A stretch of DNA of 64,000 nt from the NCBI RefSeq assembly GCF_000423565.1, contig NZ_AUIF01000045.1, positions 36,278 through 100,277 on the forward strand. The letters run 5' to 3'. Shown here one piece after another: positions 43,180-51,973 of the stretch (positions are counted from its first letter, which is position 1; the number at the start of each line of letters is the position of its first letter). The DNA comes from Runella zeae DSM 19591 (GTDB lineage Bacteria; Bacteroidota; Bacteroidia; Cytophagales; Spirosomataceae). The notes under the pieces are model-generated. The model was not told the DNA's origin and did not search any database. It worked only from the letters and a program-made list of their open reading frames with translations. The position numbers were made by a program, and so were the translations under genes.

Positions 43180-43499
43180 CAAAAATAATAACGACCTATG
43201 AAGCTTTAAGCAAAGCGCCTAATCTGATATTCCATGCTATCATGGAATCTATGGCACATATTTGTAACGCTCCTGCGGGAGGGTTTGAAACCGTGGAGCA
43301 AATACAAGACGAAGTAAAAGCCACCGTAAGAATATTGCTCTCAGAGAACGACCTAAAGAAGCAGCTATCTGTCACAGCTCCCCAAGCTCACCCAACCACG
43401 CCCAATCGAAGATTTGTCAATCTGATTTGGGACAATAAGGAGCGTATCACAGTGCTTGCCCAAATCATGTGTGTAAGTCAGGAAGGAGGTGAGGTATGA
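43176..43499 (+). CDS. Prophage protein, unknown function
   Basis: A 107-residue protein with a helical N terminus (LSKAPNLIFHAIMESMAHI). No family recognised. It overlaps both neighbours by 4 bases, a sign of coupled translation. Confidence 0.55.
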   Translation: MTKIITTYEALSKAPNLIFHAIMESMAHICNAPAGGFETVEQIQDEVKATVRILLSENDLKKQLSVTAPQAHPTTPNRRFVNLIWDNKERITVLAQIMCVSQEGGEV

Positions 43500-43870
43500 T
43501 AAGGCTTTCGATAATTATTCAAGATAATTTCATTACCCTCGGAGCCAATGGCCTGGCTTCTTTCATAGAAGCTGGAGGCACCGACAAAATCAACAGTGTA
43601 CAGCATATTGATGATGATTTCATGAAGCTTACTGAAGCAATGAGAGTGTCTCCCTACGGGTTTACCGAAGAATTTAAGGTGGATTTGTTGGCACTTTTGC
43701 AAGCCCACAAAGGCCAACAGTGCCTAGTTACAACCCACTGGATACTGAAACGCTCTTCTCCCAAATCAAACTACCTGATGGGGATTGTAGAAAAAATCAA
43801 CAAAGGCGAGCCTTTGACCGCAGCGGAAGAGAAAAAAATCGGCATCAAATCGAAAGGAGGTGAAAAATGA
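43496..43870 (+). CDS. Prophage protein, unknown function
   Basis: A 124-residue protein (IRLSIIIQDNFITLGANGLA at the start, AAEEKKIGIKSKGGEK at the end). The lysine-rich C terminus may bind nucleic acid. No family recognised. The start overlaps the previous stop by 4 bases and the end overlaps the next start by 4. Confidence 0.55.
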   Translation: MIRLSIIIQDNFITLGANGLASFIEAGGTDKINSVQHIDDDFMKLTEAMRVSPYGFTEEFKVDLLALLQAHKGQQCLVTTHWILKRSSPKSNYLMGIVEKINKGEPLTAAEEKKIGIKSKGGEK

Positions 43871-44142
43871 ACGAAGACAAAATCTTGGAGGCAGGATTTG
43901 TAAAGCATTACAAACGCCCCGCAGAGATATACACTCGACAACAACAGGGCAAAACAATTTGGTCGGGCCGGTATTGTTTGCCTGAGCATAGCAGTTTTCT
44001 TAGTTCTAATCTCGAAATCTGCGTGGAAACCCTTGAACACAAGGGCACAACTAGGTACTATGGAAAATTGGGAGCCCAAAGAATGCCCCTCAACAACGAC
44101 AATCAATTAAACGTATTTTTAGCTTTGGCATTAGAGATTTGA
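43867..44142 (+). CDS. Prophage protein, unknown function
   Basis: A 91-residue protein with beta-rich content (TRQQQGKTIWSGRYCLPEHS). No family recognised. The next gene's ATG (44145) lies 2 bases after the stop. Confidence 0.5.
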   Translation: MNEDKILEAGFVKHYKRPAEIYTRQQQGKTIWSGRYCLPEHSSFLSSNLEICVETLEHKGTTRYYGKLGAQRMPLNNDNQLNVFLALALEI

Positions 44143-44144
44143 CT

Positions 44145-44636
44145 ATGAAAAACCCGGGGTATTTGGAGTTGAAAATTGATGTTAGTGCCTTCTCAAAACC
44201 GTGGCTCATGGCGCGGTATCAGGATAAATTGCTCCTTACTCCCAACGACCTAGTAACTGAGAAGCTGTATTGGATGGCACAGTGTGAGAAACTTTCGATG
44301 TCGGTATCAGACCGACGACCTCATATGAAATATACCCAATCCATGAGCTTAGAGCTTGAGGCATTTCATGGCTCAAGGTGGAACAAATTTTCGGTCAAAA
44401 ATGACCTCAAGCTTTTCAACTATACCGAGACCAGGCTTTGGATGATATTCGTAGAAACCCTCATCAGGCAAGACCTGTACGGCAGGATGGCACGCGAAGG
44501 TATCACCAAGGGCTACCATGATTTTATAGAAACGTATCAGTATGAGGATGAAGTTGATTACGAACGTGAAGTAAGAACCTACAACAATCACCGACGTAGT
44601 GGCGAGCTCCTCAAATGGCAACAATTTAAGATTTAA
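44145..44636 (+). CDS. Prophage protein, unknown function
   Basis: A 163-residue protein from ATG 44145 (MKNPGYLELKIDVSAFSKP). It has an aromatic and charged helical body (TRLWMIFVETLIRQDLYGRM) and an acidic-basic C terminus. No family recognised. A TTG two codons upstream overlaps the previous stop but ATG is preferred. Confidence 0.55.
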   Translation: MKNPGYLELKIDVSAFSKPWLMARYQDKLLLTPNDLVTEKLYWMAQCEKLSMSVSDRRPHMKYTQSMSLELEAFHGSRWNKFSVKNDLKLFNYTETRLWMIFVETLIRQDLYGRMAREGITKGYHDFIETYQYEDEVDYEREVRTYNNHRRSGELLKWQQFKI

Positions 44637-44639
44637 CAA

Positions 44640-45113
44640 ATGAGAGACATCATAAGATTTGAAGAACCTAACCCCGCAGGGGGAATGCTAGTGGAGTTTG
44701 CTCCCGTGAACTCAATCAAGGTATGGAGTGTACAAACCGCCGGACGCTATCAATCTCCCTTAGAGTTTTTTGAGGGGTGGAGGTGGTTTAAAATCTACTC
44801 TACGCCCGAAATGATACAGGCTTCCGAAAACCAAAAGAAGGATGCTGCTGGAAGGTATTTCAACACGGCTGTGAAATGCTTTGTACCCGGCGACTCTAAA
44901 GAGTACAGAGACGTATGGGAATGGGCTGACGAACGTAAATTCATTGTGCGGGTCCGTGAGCATCAAGGCGATTGGAAACTCTATGGAAAACCCTGGGAGG
45001 GCCTGAGCCTGATGGTAGATTACGACAGTGATCGGATGATGGCAGGTCAACGGGGATTCACAGTAAGCTTTGAAGGAGAAACTACCAGTATGGGAGGAGT
45101 TTATGATTTTTGA
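44640..45113 (+). CDS. Prophage protein, unknown function, possibly structural
   Basis: A 157-residue protein with beta-strand-rich sequence (MLVEFAPVNSIKVWSV, FIVRVREHQGDWKLYG, MMAGQRGFTVSFEGE). The repeated aromatic beta strands resemble phage tail or connector proteins, but this is a guess. It is the last gene of the early run before a reversed gene. Confidence 0.5.
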   Translation: MRDIIRFEEPNPAGGMLVEFAPVNSIKVWSVQTAGRYQSPLEFFEGWRWFKIYSTPEMIQASENQKKDAAGRYFNTAVKCFVPGDSKEYRDVWEWADERKFIVRVREHQGDWKLYGKPWEGLSLMVDYDSDRMMAGQRGFTVSFEGETTSMGGVYDF

Positions 45114-45123
45114 ATTATAAGCA

Positions 45124-45209
45124 ATCCCGAATTTTGGAAAGTAAAAAACTTCGTTTTTAACTTTTGGAGTCACTATAAACTCCCCAAAGTACTTGTCAAA
45201 ATTCGGGAT
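45124..45209. repeat. Long inverted repeat with nested hairpin
   Basis: ATCCCGAATTTTG (45124-45136) is perfectly inverted at 45197-45209 (CAAAATTCGGGAT), enclosing a nested stem (GGAGT with ACTCC). It lies between the end of the early run and the stop of the reversed gene. It may act as a bidirectional terminator or be a small mobile element; no target duplication is evident. Confidence 0.5.
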
Positions 45210-45235
45210 AACTTATATCTGATTAAATATCAAAC

Positions 45236-46792
45236 TCAAGGTATTTCCATATGCTCAGACAAAAAAGTTTTTTCAAATGTATAAACGCCTGGGAATTTGA
45301 TCATTTGGACTAATTCAGACCCGTCTTTTTTACATCTGAATAAATAGTTGTTAGCAACGAATATAATAAATTCAGTGTTTTTAAGTGGAAAGACCTTCAA
45401 GTCCTGATTAGGTTTAAATTTACCCAGTTCCTTAAATGGCTCTATTAGATAAGGGGTTAGCCTTTTAGATTCTCCTGTTTGAAGATCAAGTATGTAGGTA
45501 CCTTGATTGGCTTCTGTTATCTCCAGGCCATTTATCTTACTTCCAAGAGCAGCATTAAACAAAAGATGGTCATCGTCAGTCCAAGCAAATTTATAACCTA
45601 ATATACTTCCCTTAGAAGTAGCAAGAGAAATATCATATATTTTTTCAATACCTTTATCAAAATCAACTACTCCAAGTTTTCTAGCCCGTTCTGTGTTCCC
45701 CGATGTGCGAGTAGGAAATTCCTCGTAATTGTAGTATATCTTTTTTGTACTTGGTGATACTGGAAAGTAATTGAGTCCTGGAAGAGTTGGAATATGACCC
45801 TTATTAGCTGCACTTAATTTATAATGTTTACTAAAAAAAGGAGTGTCAGCTGTATTATTCATGTTATTTGAAATATCCATTCTGGTCAATTTAGCAAATC
45901 CATTATTAAGAGTTGTAATAGCGAGTGCTACTGTATTCTTTCTATCCATCCACATGTGATGACGTGAATTCTCATCAGACTGCGCAAATTTTTGTGAAGA
46001 GATACTCCAATATCCTCTAATCTCTCTAGAAGAGAGCGCTTCCCTATGATCAACAAAAAAAACATCATCAATATATTCGTTATTATAAATATCCCATACT
46101 CCATTTCCAATATTTGTATATTTGCCTGTTGAAAGATTTACGATATGGCTTTTGCTCTTAGTAAAAGGACCAGCATTAACAACAGCATTATTGCCTTTCA
46201 AATAAATATCCCCAGTACCCATAACTCCATTACTTGTAACTTGGCTAGGGTTTGAAAATATTCCTCTTTCCAAGTCAAAATCCCACATCCATAAATCATT
46301 ATTGAATTGGGCGATGGCCTTTTTCCAGTCAGTCGATAAAGTCAACTTTTGTCTACCTAGCACAGGGGTTTCTTCACTAGATTCTATAAAAAACTCTCCT
46401 TTATATAGACCTGTGGTATCAAATTTGATGATTCTTTTAAAATTAGCATCTACGTGATTTACTAGCATATTATACGATGAAAAATAATAGTTTTCACCTC
46501 CCAACGTCCACCAACTCACCTCTTTTCCTGTTCTCACGTCCAAAACGATAGGACCTCCCGCAAAATCCCCTTGTTTCCCGCTATTATAGCTTGGTAAAGT
46601 ATAAAAACTTTTATACTCTGGTCCTGCTGCACCTCTTTTCACCAAAATATAATAGGGATAATCCTTGGTTCGCAAAGGGCCTATTTTGCTTTTGGAATTG
46701 ATTGGGGCTACTGGCTTTTTAGTCTGACAGATAGCTGTAACATTACATAATACTATTAAAATGAGTGTGGTAATTTTAAAAAAAGATTTCAT
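45236..46792 (-). CDS. Secreted beta-propeller-like protein carried in the prophage
   Basis: A 518-residue exported protein; start at 46792 gives a signal peptide (MKSFFKITTLILIVLCNVTAICQ). The body shows repeated WD40/TolB-like blade units (GGPIVLDVRTGKEVSWWTL, KLTLSTDWKKAIAQFNN, FAWTDDDHLLFNAALG, GTYILDLQTGESKRLTPYL). No catalytic domain is visible. It is the only long minus-strand gene inside the prophage, lying between the early and head genes, so it looks like a lysogenic-conversion cargo gene (moron) expressed from its own promoter. Its role in the host is unknown. Confidence 0.68.
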   Translation of the reverse strand: MKSFFKITTLILIVLCNVTAICQTKKPVAPINSKSKIGPLRTKDYPYYILVKRGAAGPEYKSFYTLPSYNSGKQGDFAGGPIVLDVRTGKEVSWWTLGGENYYFSSYNMLVNHVDANFKRIIKFDTTGLYKGEFFIESSEETPVLGRQKLTLSTDWKKAIAQFNNDLWMWDFDLERGIFSNPSQVTSNGVMGTGDIYLKGNNAVVNAGPFTKSKSHIVNLSTGKYTNIGNGVWDIYNNEYIDDVFFVDHREALSSREIRGYWSISSQKFAQSDENSRHHMWMDRKNTVALAITTLNNGFAKLTRMDISNNMNNTADTPFFSKHYKLSAANKGHIPTLPGLNYFPVSPSTKKIYYNYEEFPTRTSGNTERARKLGVVDFDKGIEKIYDISLATSKGSILGYKFAWTDDDHLLFNAALGSKINGLEITEANQGTYILDLQTGESKRLTPYLIEPFKELGKFKPNQDLKVFPLKNTEFIIFVANNYLFRCKKDGSELVQMIKFPGVYTFEKTFLSEHMEIP

Positions 46793-47233
46793 GAGAAAGT
46801 ACAATTTTGTTGGGTTGAAATGGATATGCCTTGACAATCAAGGCTATTATTATAAGGCTTGAAAGATACAACATAGGCGAACATCTTACAAAAAATCTTA
46901 TCGTACAAACATGAATCATCCCCCATTAGAGATATAGCCGTTTTCTTACCTTTGAGATTCAGCATAAACCTAAATAGGAATCGACATCTTCTAACTCCCA
47001 CATATTCAGAGGCTATTTCCACCCTGTCCTGATTGAGCAAATTGATAGATAGTCGTTCATACGTTTTTCAATGTTTTATATACATTATGCTTGAGTCAAG
47101 GGGCTTCTAGTATAGAGAAATAGGCTCAAATTACTTATTTATTTTTTTTGACAACCCACATTTTGCTTGTTTTCCTAACCTTTTCGCGGGGGGTGGTGTA
47201 TCCTTGTATCTCTAATCTGGGATACTTCTTTTA
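46793..47233. other. Spacer upstream of the head genes, no gene supported
   Basis: About 440 bases between divergent genes. The minus-strand frame at 46789-47040 has no signal or family and overlaps the cargo gene's leader. TAACCTTTTCG near 47178 resembles a -7 element, with a poor -33. It probably contains the promoters for the cargo gene and for the head operon. Confidence 0.4.
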
Positions 47234-48523
47234 ATGGAAACACTGACTACGCATGTAACCGAACTTCTTAACTCAAATTGGCTGGTTCCCAAACACCTTG
47301 AACCTGCCCTTGGGGAGTATATCATCTCCCTTCAAAAAGAACCTGAGCCTAAAACGATTGAAAAATTAGGGCTTGGCAAAGATCGCTGGCTGGACGATGA
47401 CGACGATGATTCTACGCTACAGCTCACGGAAGGTGATTCTATTTGGATAATCGATATTGAGTCCTATATGTGGCGGAGCAGCTACACCCGTAACTATGGG
47501 GTGAGCTTCTACGCTGATACCCTTGAGCGGGCTTATAAGGATCCTCAATGCAAAGGGGTAATACTACGTCTGGGCAATGGAATGGGCGGCGAACGTAAAG
47601 CCAGCTACATGTTGGCCGATACCATAAGCCGCCGCAACAAACCCGTCTCTGCCTATATTGAGTATGGGTGCGCTTATTCGGGGCATTACTTGGTAGTCTG
47701 CTCCTGCGACCTCATCATATGTTCCAACCCGACCGATAGTGTGGGTGGCATCGGTGCCTATATTAGTTACGTTGATTATTCTTCAGAAGAAGCCAAATGG
47801 GGCGTAGTTCGTAAAGACATTTACGCCAAATCTTCCCCCGACAAAAACAAGGCTACCAGAGAAGCCAAGGAGGGTAATTTTAAACTGCTCGAAGAACAAG
47901 CCGAAACCATCGCGCTTCAGTTTCAGGAGCGGGTGATTAAGGCCAGAGGTGCCAAACTTACTTCGGATGTTCCTTTGGATGGGGGCGAATTTGACGCCTC
48001 TGAAGCCCTCTCTTTAGGTCTTATTGATTTCATTGCTCCGTTTGAAGGTGCCATGAAAAAGACCATTAAGCTCGCAAATCAATCTTTTTCCAATCAAACC
48101 AATATAGATATGTTCGGATATTTAAACGCGCCAAAGCTCAAGGCTTTGAAAGGAGTATTGGCAGCAGATATCACCGAAGACCAGCTCAATGAGGCGCTGA
48201 CCGAACTTCAGAATGCCAATTTAAGTGGGTTTGTTGAATTGCTGCAATCGCTCGCCAAAGACAATACCACCACCCCACCTCCTATCGATGTAAAACTCAG
48301 CGCCGAATACAAGGCATTGGAGGCACAACTTGCTACGGCCAATAACAATCTACAAAACCTGACTACGGAGCTAGCGGGCTACAAGCAACCTGGAGGGGAG
48401 CCAACTCGCTTATCTAAAAAGGCCGAGAAAATTGAAGATACGGGTAGCGAAGAGGAAGATCAGTTCTTGAGCGAAGCTGACATCAAATATCGGCAGCTCT
48501 TAAAGCAGCAAAAACCTAATTAA
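47234..48523 (+). CDS. S49-type head protease fused to a scaffold-like C terminus
   Basis: A 429-residue protein. Residues ~60-280 form an S49/SppA-like serine protease: VILRLGNGMGGERKASYML, then the nucleophile serine in CAYSGHYLVV (S149), and DSVGGIGAY. A DDDDDD run lies at ~54-59. The C-terminal ~130 residues are coiled-coil (EYKALEAQLATANNNLQNL) and acidic, like a scaffold. Phage head proteases of this class, as in Mu gpI, mature the capsid and their scaffold tail is removed. The capsid gene follows directly. Confidence 0.85.
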   Translation: METLTTHVTELLNSNWLVPKHLEPALGEYIISLQKEPEPKTIEKLGLGKDRWLDDDDDDSTLQLTEGDSIWIIDIESYMWRSSYTRNYGVSFYADTLERAYKDPQCKGVILRLGNGMGGERKASYMLADTISRRNKPVSAYIEYGCAYSGHYLVVCSCDLIICSNPTDSVGGIGAYISYVDYSSEEAKWGVVRKDIYAKSSPDKNKATREAKEGNFKLLEEQAETIALQFQERVIKARGAKLTSDVPLDGGEFDASEALSLGLIDFIAPFEGAMKKTIKLANQSFSNQTNIDMFGYLNAPKLKALKGVLAADITEDQLNEALTELQNANLSGFVELLQSLAKDNTTTPPPIDVKLSAEYKALEAQLATANNNLQNLTTELAGYKQPGGEPTRLSKKAEKIEDTGSEEEDQFLSEADIKYRQLLKQQKPN

Positions 48524-48556
48524 AGTTTTTAACCCACCTTAAATTATTTCACAACA

Positions 48557-49639
48557 ATGGCAGTAACAAATATTGCAGCGATTCAAAACTATCAAAGTGC
48601 TTACACGCCTAAGATATTGAAGACGTTGTACGATAGCCTCTCTATCCCTAAGACCCCCGGTATTAGGACAATGAATAACCTCACCGTTGAAAAACCTTTG
48701 TGGGGCTATTCAGCTGAAGACGGCTTACAACCTAACAATCCTCAAATTGAGGATACCGACCGTCAGGATGGCACCCTTCTCATTAGAAGTATTACGCCTA
48801 AAAAGGCCATGAAAATCCTCAAAATCAATGCCGAGGAGTTTGAAGATACTTTTTTGTATGAAGGGCAGGCAGACTTAACTCAGGAGCACCCTCCACTTTT
48901 TGCGGCGACCTATTGGCAAAACCAAATGCAGAAGGTCGCTCAGGAAGTGGAAGTGAATGCTTACTTGATGAAAGATAAGTCTGTAGCCGTCAATTTCAAC
49001 GCTGGCACTGCCTATACAGCTGGGCAAGTTGTCATTTTTGGAACTCTAGCCCAGTACTATCAGTGTGTCACCAACACCAGTGCGGGTGAAACCCCTGTTA
49101 CCCACCCTGCCAAATGGAAATGGGCCAGCAACAAATACATTTGCGATGGTTGGGGTACGGTCTTAGCCACTGAAATCGCGGGTAGCAAAATCACCCCTGT
49201 CGTGACAGGAGCCATTACCAATGCGAATGCCTTGGACAAAATTGATGGCACAATGTGGGCCGCAGTACCCGAGCTGATGCGTCAGAAAGGCGTTAAGTTT
49301 TACGTTTCTTGGAACGTGTACGATAAACGTTTGGCGCATATGCGGGCCAAAAAAGACGCTGGAGCAACCTACTCCGAAACAGAGCTGGCACTTTACAAAG
49401 ATTACATCATTGATTCGAGCCGCCGTGCCCAAATCATCCCTTGTAATTGGATGGGTGCAAGTCAACGCGTGATTGTCACCCTCGACAATAACTTAGTAAT
49501 GGGAACCAATAGCTTGGATAACCTTGGCGTTTGGGGCAACCGCGTACCGATGCTTCATGGATACAAAACAATCATGAAGTTTACACTGGCCTTCCAGTTT
49601 GATGACCTCCGTTATTTAATCGTCAACGACCAAGCTTAA
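48557..49639 (+). CDS. Major capsid protein with a chitin-binding-like insert
   Basis: A 360-residue protein in the position and size range of a major capsid protein. Core features: an N-terminal arm, residues ~85-140 (AMKILKINAEEFEDTFLY) and a C-terminal half (MWAAVPELMRQKGVKFYVS, VIVTLDNNLVMGTN) with the layout seen in HK97-fold capsid proteins of Bacteroidota phages. At ~149-187 it holds an insert with the CBM5/12 spacing: AYTAGQVVIFGTLAQYYQC ... GETP ... KW. That insert probably decorates the capsid surface. The assignment is by context and shape, with no detectable motif. Confidence 0.72.
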   Translation: MAVTNIAAIQNYQSAYTPKILKTLYDSLSIPKTPGIRTMNNLTVEKPLWGYSAEDGLQPNNPQIEDTDRQDGTLLIRSITPKKAMKILKINAEEFEDTFLYEGQADLTQEHPPLFAATYWQNQMQKVAQEVEVNAYLMKDKSVAVNFNAGTAYTAGQVVIFGTLAQYYQCVTNTSAGETPVTHPAKWKWASNKYICDGWGTVLATEIAGSKITPVVTGAITNANALDKIDGTMWAAVPELMRQKGVKFYVSWNVYDKRLAHMRAKKDAGATYSETELALYKDYIIDSSRRAQIIPCNWMGASQRVIVTLDNNLVMGTNSLDNLGVWGNRVPMLHGYKTIMKFTLAFQFDDLRYLIVNDQA

Positions 49640-49649
49640 TCCATACATA

Positions 49650-49967
49650 ATGGCAGAAACTACAAATGATTCCAAATCTGCGGAAGTAGCAGATTTGGAA
49701 AAAGAAAACCAAGCGCTGAAGGCTCAGATTGAGGGTAAGGACAAAATCATTGAGGCGTTGAAAGTAGAGCTCAAAGAAGCGAAGGCTCCTCAGCAAGCCA
49801 CCAGTGCCACACCGACCGTAAAAGTGGGGAAGGATACTTATGAAATCGTCATTGGGCGTTTCAGCTATGACGGTGAAACGTACACCGCTGCCGACGTAGC
49901 AAAAGACGAAAAATTGGCAGCTGCTTTGGTAAAAGAAGGCTCCGGCGTGTTGGTGAAAAAATCCTAG
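49650..49967 (+). CDS. Small phage structural protein, coiled-coil N terminus
   Basis: A 105-residue protein. Residues ~5-48 are a coiled coil (EVADLEKENQALKAQIEGK), and the C terminus has the beta stretch KVGKDTYEIVIGRFSYDGE. It lies 10 bases after the capsid gene. It may be a head-associated or fibre protein; function not established. Confidence 0.6.
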   Translation: MAETTNDSKSAEVADLEKENQALKAQIEGKDKIIEALKVELKEAKAPQQATSATPTVKVGKDTYEIVIGRFSYDGETYTAADVAKDEKLAAALVKEGSGVLVKKS

Positions 49968-50000
49968 TTCAATCACTGAAGATCTTTAAACTTTAATCTA

Positions 50001-50546
50001 ATGCCTGCTTCTTACAAGAATTTATTCCCAGATTGGGGCAACGAAAAAAGCCGCATGGGGGGCATTGCCCAAACCATTTATTTGATTCCGGTGGGCGACA
50101 TCGAAACTTGGGCGAGTCCCGCCGTGAACGCTGCTGGTGAGGCCAAGTTTGTTCACTCAGTTCCTTTCGTCCCCAAAACAGATAAAGGCTTTCTTAAAGC
50201 CTACGTAACCCCTACCACGGGAGAGCTCTCTATGCCGGCTATTGGCGGGCGTGACGGTGGAGGTTTTGATGCTAGCGTCAAAATCTTTATTCCTGGCAAT
50301 GATGTCTATCTTAACTACATTGCCAACGTAGCACAATCGGACGTATTTATCGCCCTGATTCCTGACAACGACGGCACCACCATCAACCAGATTGGGGATG
50401 CTTCTCATTTCTGTCATCTCAAACTTGGCTACAAAACCGATACTGAAGATGCGGAACACGGCAAAGGGTACGAAGGTGAAATCACCGCTAAAGTACCCCA
50501 TAAGTACTTGTATACCGCAGCAATCCCCCTAAAACCTGCAACATAA
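50001..50546 (+). CDS. Phage structural protein, unknown role
   Basis: A 181-residue protein with beta-rich character (IAQTIYLIPVGDIETW, LKAYVTPTTGELSMP, VYLNYIANVAQSDVFI). Similar small proteins follow the capsid gene in Bacteroidota phages and may form the tail tube or decorate the head. No motif allows a firm call. Confidence 0.6.
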   Translation: MPASYKNLFPDWGNEKSRMGGIAQTIYLIPVGDIETWASPAVNAAGEAKFVHSVPFVPKTDKGFLKAYVTPTTGELSMPAIGGRDGGGFDASVKIFIPGNDVYLNYIANVAQSDVFIALIPDNDGTTINQIGDASHFCHLKLGYKTDTEDAEHGKGYEGEITAKVPHKYLYTAAIPLKPAT

Positions 50547-50547
50547 C

Positions 50548-50730
50548 ATGGCAAACAACAATAAGCCAGGTGAGGCACAAGAAACGCCCACCGTCGCCCA
50601 TAAGTATGAACTTGTTTACCCCATAAATTTTCAAGGGAAAGACTACAACCCTAAAACGGTATCCCAGAAAGAATTAGAGTTTTTGGCCCAATTTCCTCCT
50701 GAGCAAATGCCGTTTTTAAAAGTCTTGTAA
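50548..50730 (+). CDS. Small phage protein, unknown function
   Basis: A 60-residue protein starting one base after the previous stop. VYPINFQGKDYNPKTVSQKEL is its only structured-looking part. Followed by a terminator. Function unknown. Confidence 0.55.
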   Translation: MANNNKPGEAQETPTVAHKYELVYPINFQGKDYNPKTVSQKELEFLAQFPPEQMPFLKVL

Positions 50731-50748
50731 TCATATCGTTGTAAAAAT

Positions 50749-50779
50749 AAAAAGCCAGGCATGTTGCTTGGCTTTTTTT
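50749..50779 (+). terminator. Intrinsic terminator after the capsid block
   Basis: AAAAAGCCA (50749-50757) pairs perfectly with TGGCTTTTT (50769-50777), extended by an inner GCA/TGC pair, and followed by T-runs. It ends the protease-capsid unit 20 bases after the last stop, just upstream of the gene at 50787. Confidence 0.8.
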
Positions 50780-50786
50780 GAAAAAC

Positions 50787-51368
50787 ATGAGCGCCATTGA
50801 TGATATCAAAGCTTGGTTAGAAGAACCCACCTATTGGGAGGGCGTGCAGCTCTACTGCACGCACGGCACTAATGCTTATCTCAAAGAACAATTTCAGGAA
50901 AGTTCTGAAAGTTGGCTAAGGGCGTTGCTAACCAGTGAACTTACTGAGTTATTGCAAGCTTTTGAAGCAGCAGAGAAAGCCAAGGTCAACGCTCGACCCG
51001 CTGAAATCACGACCTTGCTCAAAGAAGCTCAAAGCCTCATGGACGAACGTTCCGCCTTAAAAGAAAGAGCAAGATTATATATAGAGCAGGGACACGATGC
51101 CAGCCAAGAATTACAACGCATCGCTAAACGTATCATGGGGGAGATCAAACCTCGTTTGGACGAAATCTTTGGTTTGCGGGATTTTTACGACGCCAATGGC
51201 TATTTGCCTCAATCGGCTGAAGTCGCCATTCAAACTGTGGCCAGTCTGGTGAAAAGACGTAATACGCTGCGGACTTACCTCAGTCGAACCAAGGGGAACA
51301 GTTCCAAATTGGAGCTTTGGAGAGCCGAATTATTCGAGATTGAAAACAAAATCAAAAGCCTTGAGTAA
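50787..51368 (+). CDS. Phage protein, helical, unknown function
   Basis: A 193-residue helical protein with charged repeats (LLKEAQSLMDERSALKERAR, IAKRIMGEIKPRLDEIF). ATG at 50787 is preferred over the TTG three codons earlier. No family recognised. It precedes the PLD-family gene, whose start overlaps this stop by one base. Confidence 0.58.
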   Translation: MSAIDDIKAWLEEPTYWEGVQLYCTHGTNAYLKEQFQESSESWLRALLTSELTELLQAFEAAEKAKVNARPAEITTLLKEAQSLMDERSALKERARLYIEQGHDASQELQRIAKRIMGEIKPRLDEIFGLRDFYDANGYLPQSAEVAIQTVASLVKRRNTLRTYLSRTKGNSSKLELWRAELFEIENKIKSLE

Positions 51369-51973
51369 TGCTTTTTACCGTTTCAGAATTGGAGCAACCG
51401 AATCATACGATTCAATCCGCCTCTATCAGTGGCCGAGATTACTTTGATCATTTCGTTCGTGCTGGGGTGAGAGATAAAATTGAGGAGGTGTTTCCTTTGC
51501 TTGAGCAAAAAATCTACATCGATTTTGTAAGCAAAGGGGACTGGAGTACGCACGAGCTGGTATTCTGGATCTTGAGTCAAACCGGGCCCGCTGATTTATA
51601 CATTGCCACTTGGAGCATGACCGAAAACGCCGCTCGTATGCTAATAGACGCCAAGCAAAAGGGCGTAATTCGAAAAATATTTTGCCTTTTTGATTACCGC
51701 ATCAAAGTCAGATACCCCGATGTCAATGATTTTGTCAAACAACACTTCGAACGAACCGGCATTGATAACTCTCACGCCAAAGTAACCGTGATTGTCAATG
51801 ACAAATGGGCAGTTAGGATTCTTGGTTCCTCCAATTTCACGAACAATCCACGCATCGAGGTAGGGACATTGGTAGTTGATCAACAGAAAGCCGAACTTCA
51901 CATTAATTGGATTCTTGCAGTATTAAACAATCAAGACTACTTCGATGAATCAGGAAACACTCAACGAAATTGA
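51368..51973 (+). CDS. PLD-family nuclease-like protein
   Basis: A 201-residue protein with a single phospholipase D-like motif: NSHAKVTVIVND (H136, K138), and a downstream GSSNFTNNPRIEVGT (S155, N158, E164) typical of PLD-type endonucleases. One HKD motif per chain means it would work as a dimer. It lies in the packaging module just before terminase, so it may help cut or process phage DNA; this is inference. Confidence 0.8.
   Translation: MLFTVSELEQPNHTIQSASISGRDYFDHFVRAGVRDKIEEVFPLLEQKIYIDFVSKGDWSTHELVFWILSQTGPADLYIATWSMTENAARMLIDAKQKGVIRKIFCLFDYRIKVRYPDVNDFVKQHFERTGIDNSHAKVTVIVNDKWAVRILGSSNFTNNPRIEVGTLVVDQQKAELHINWILAVLNNQDYFDESGNTQRN

Noticed and set aside
46789..47040. Minus-strand open frame of 83 codons upstream of the cargo gene
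   Set aside because: It overlaps the cargo gene's leader and encodes no recognisable domain; probably chance.
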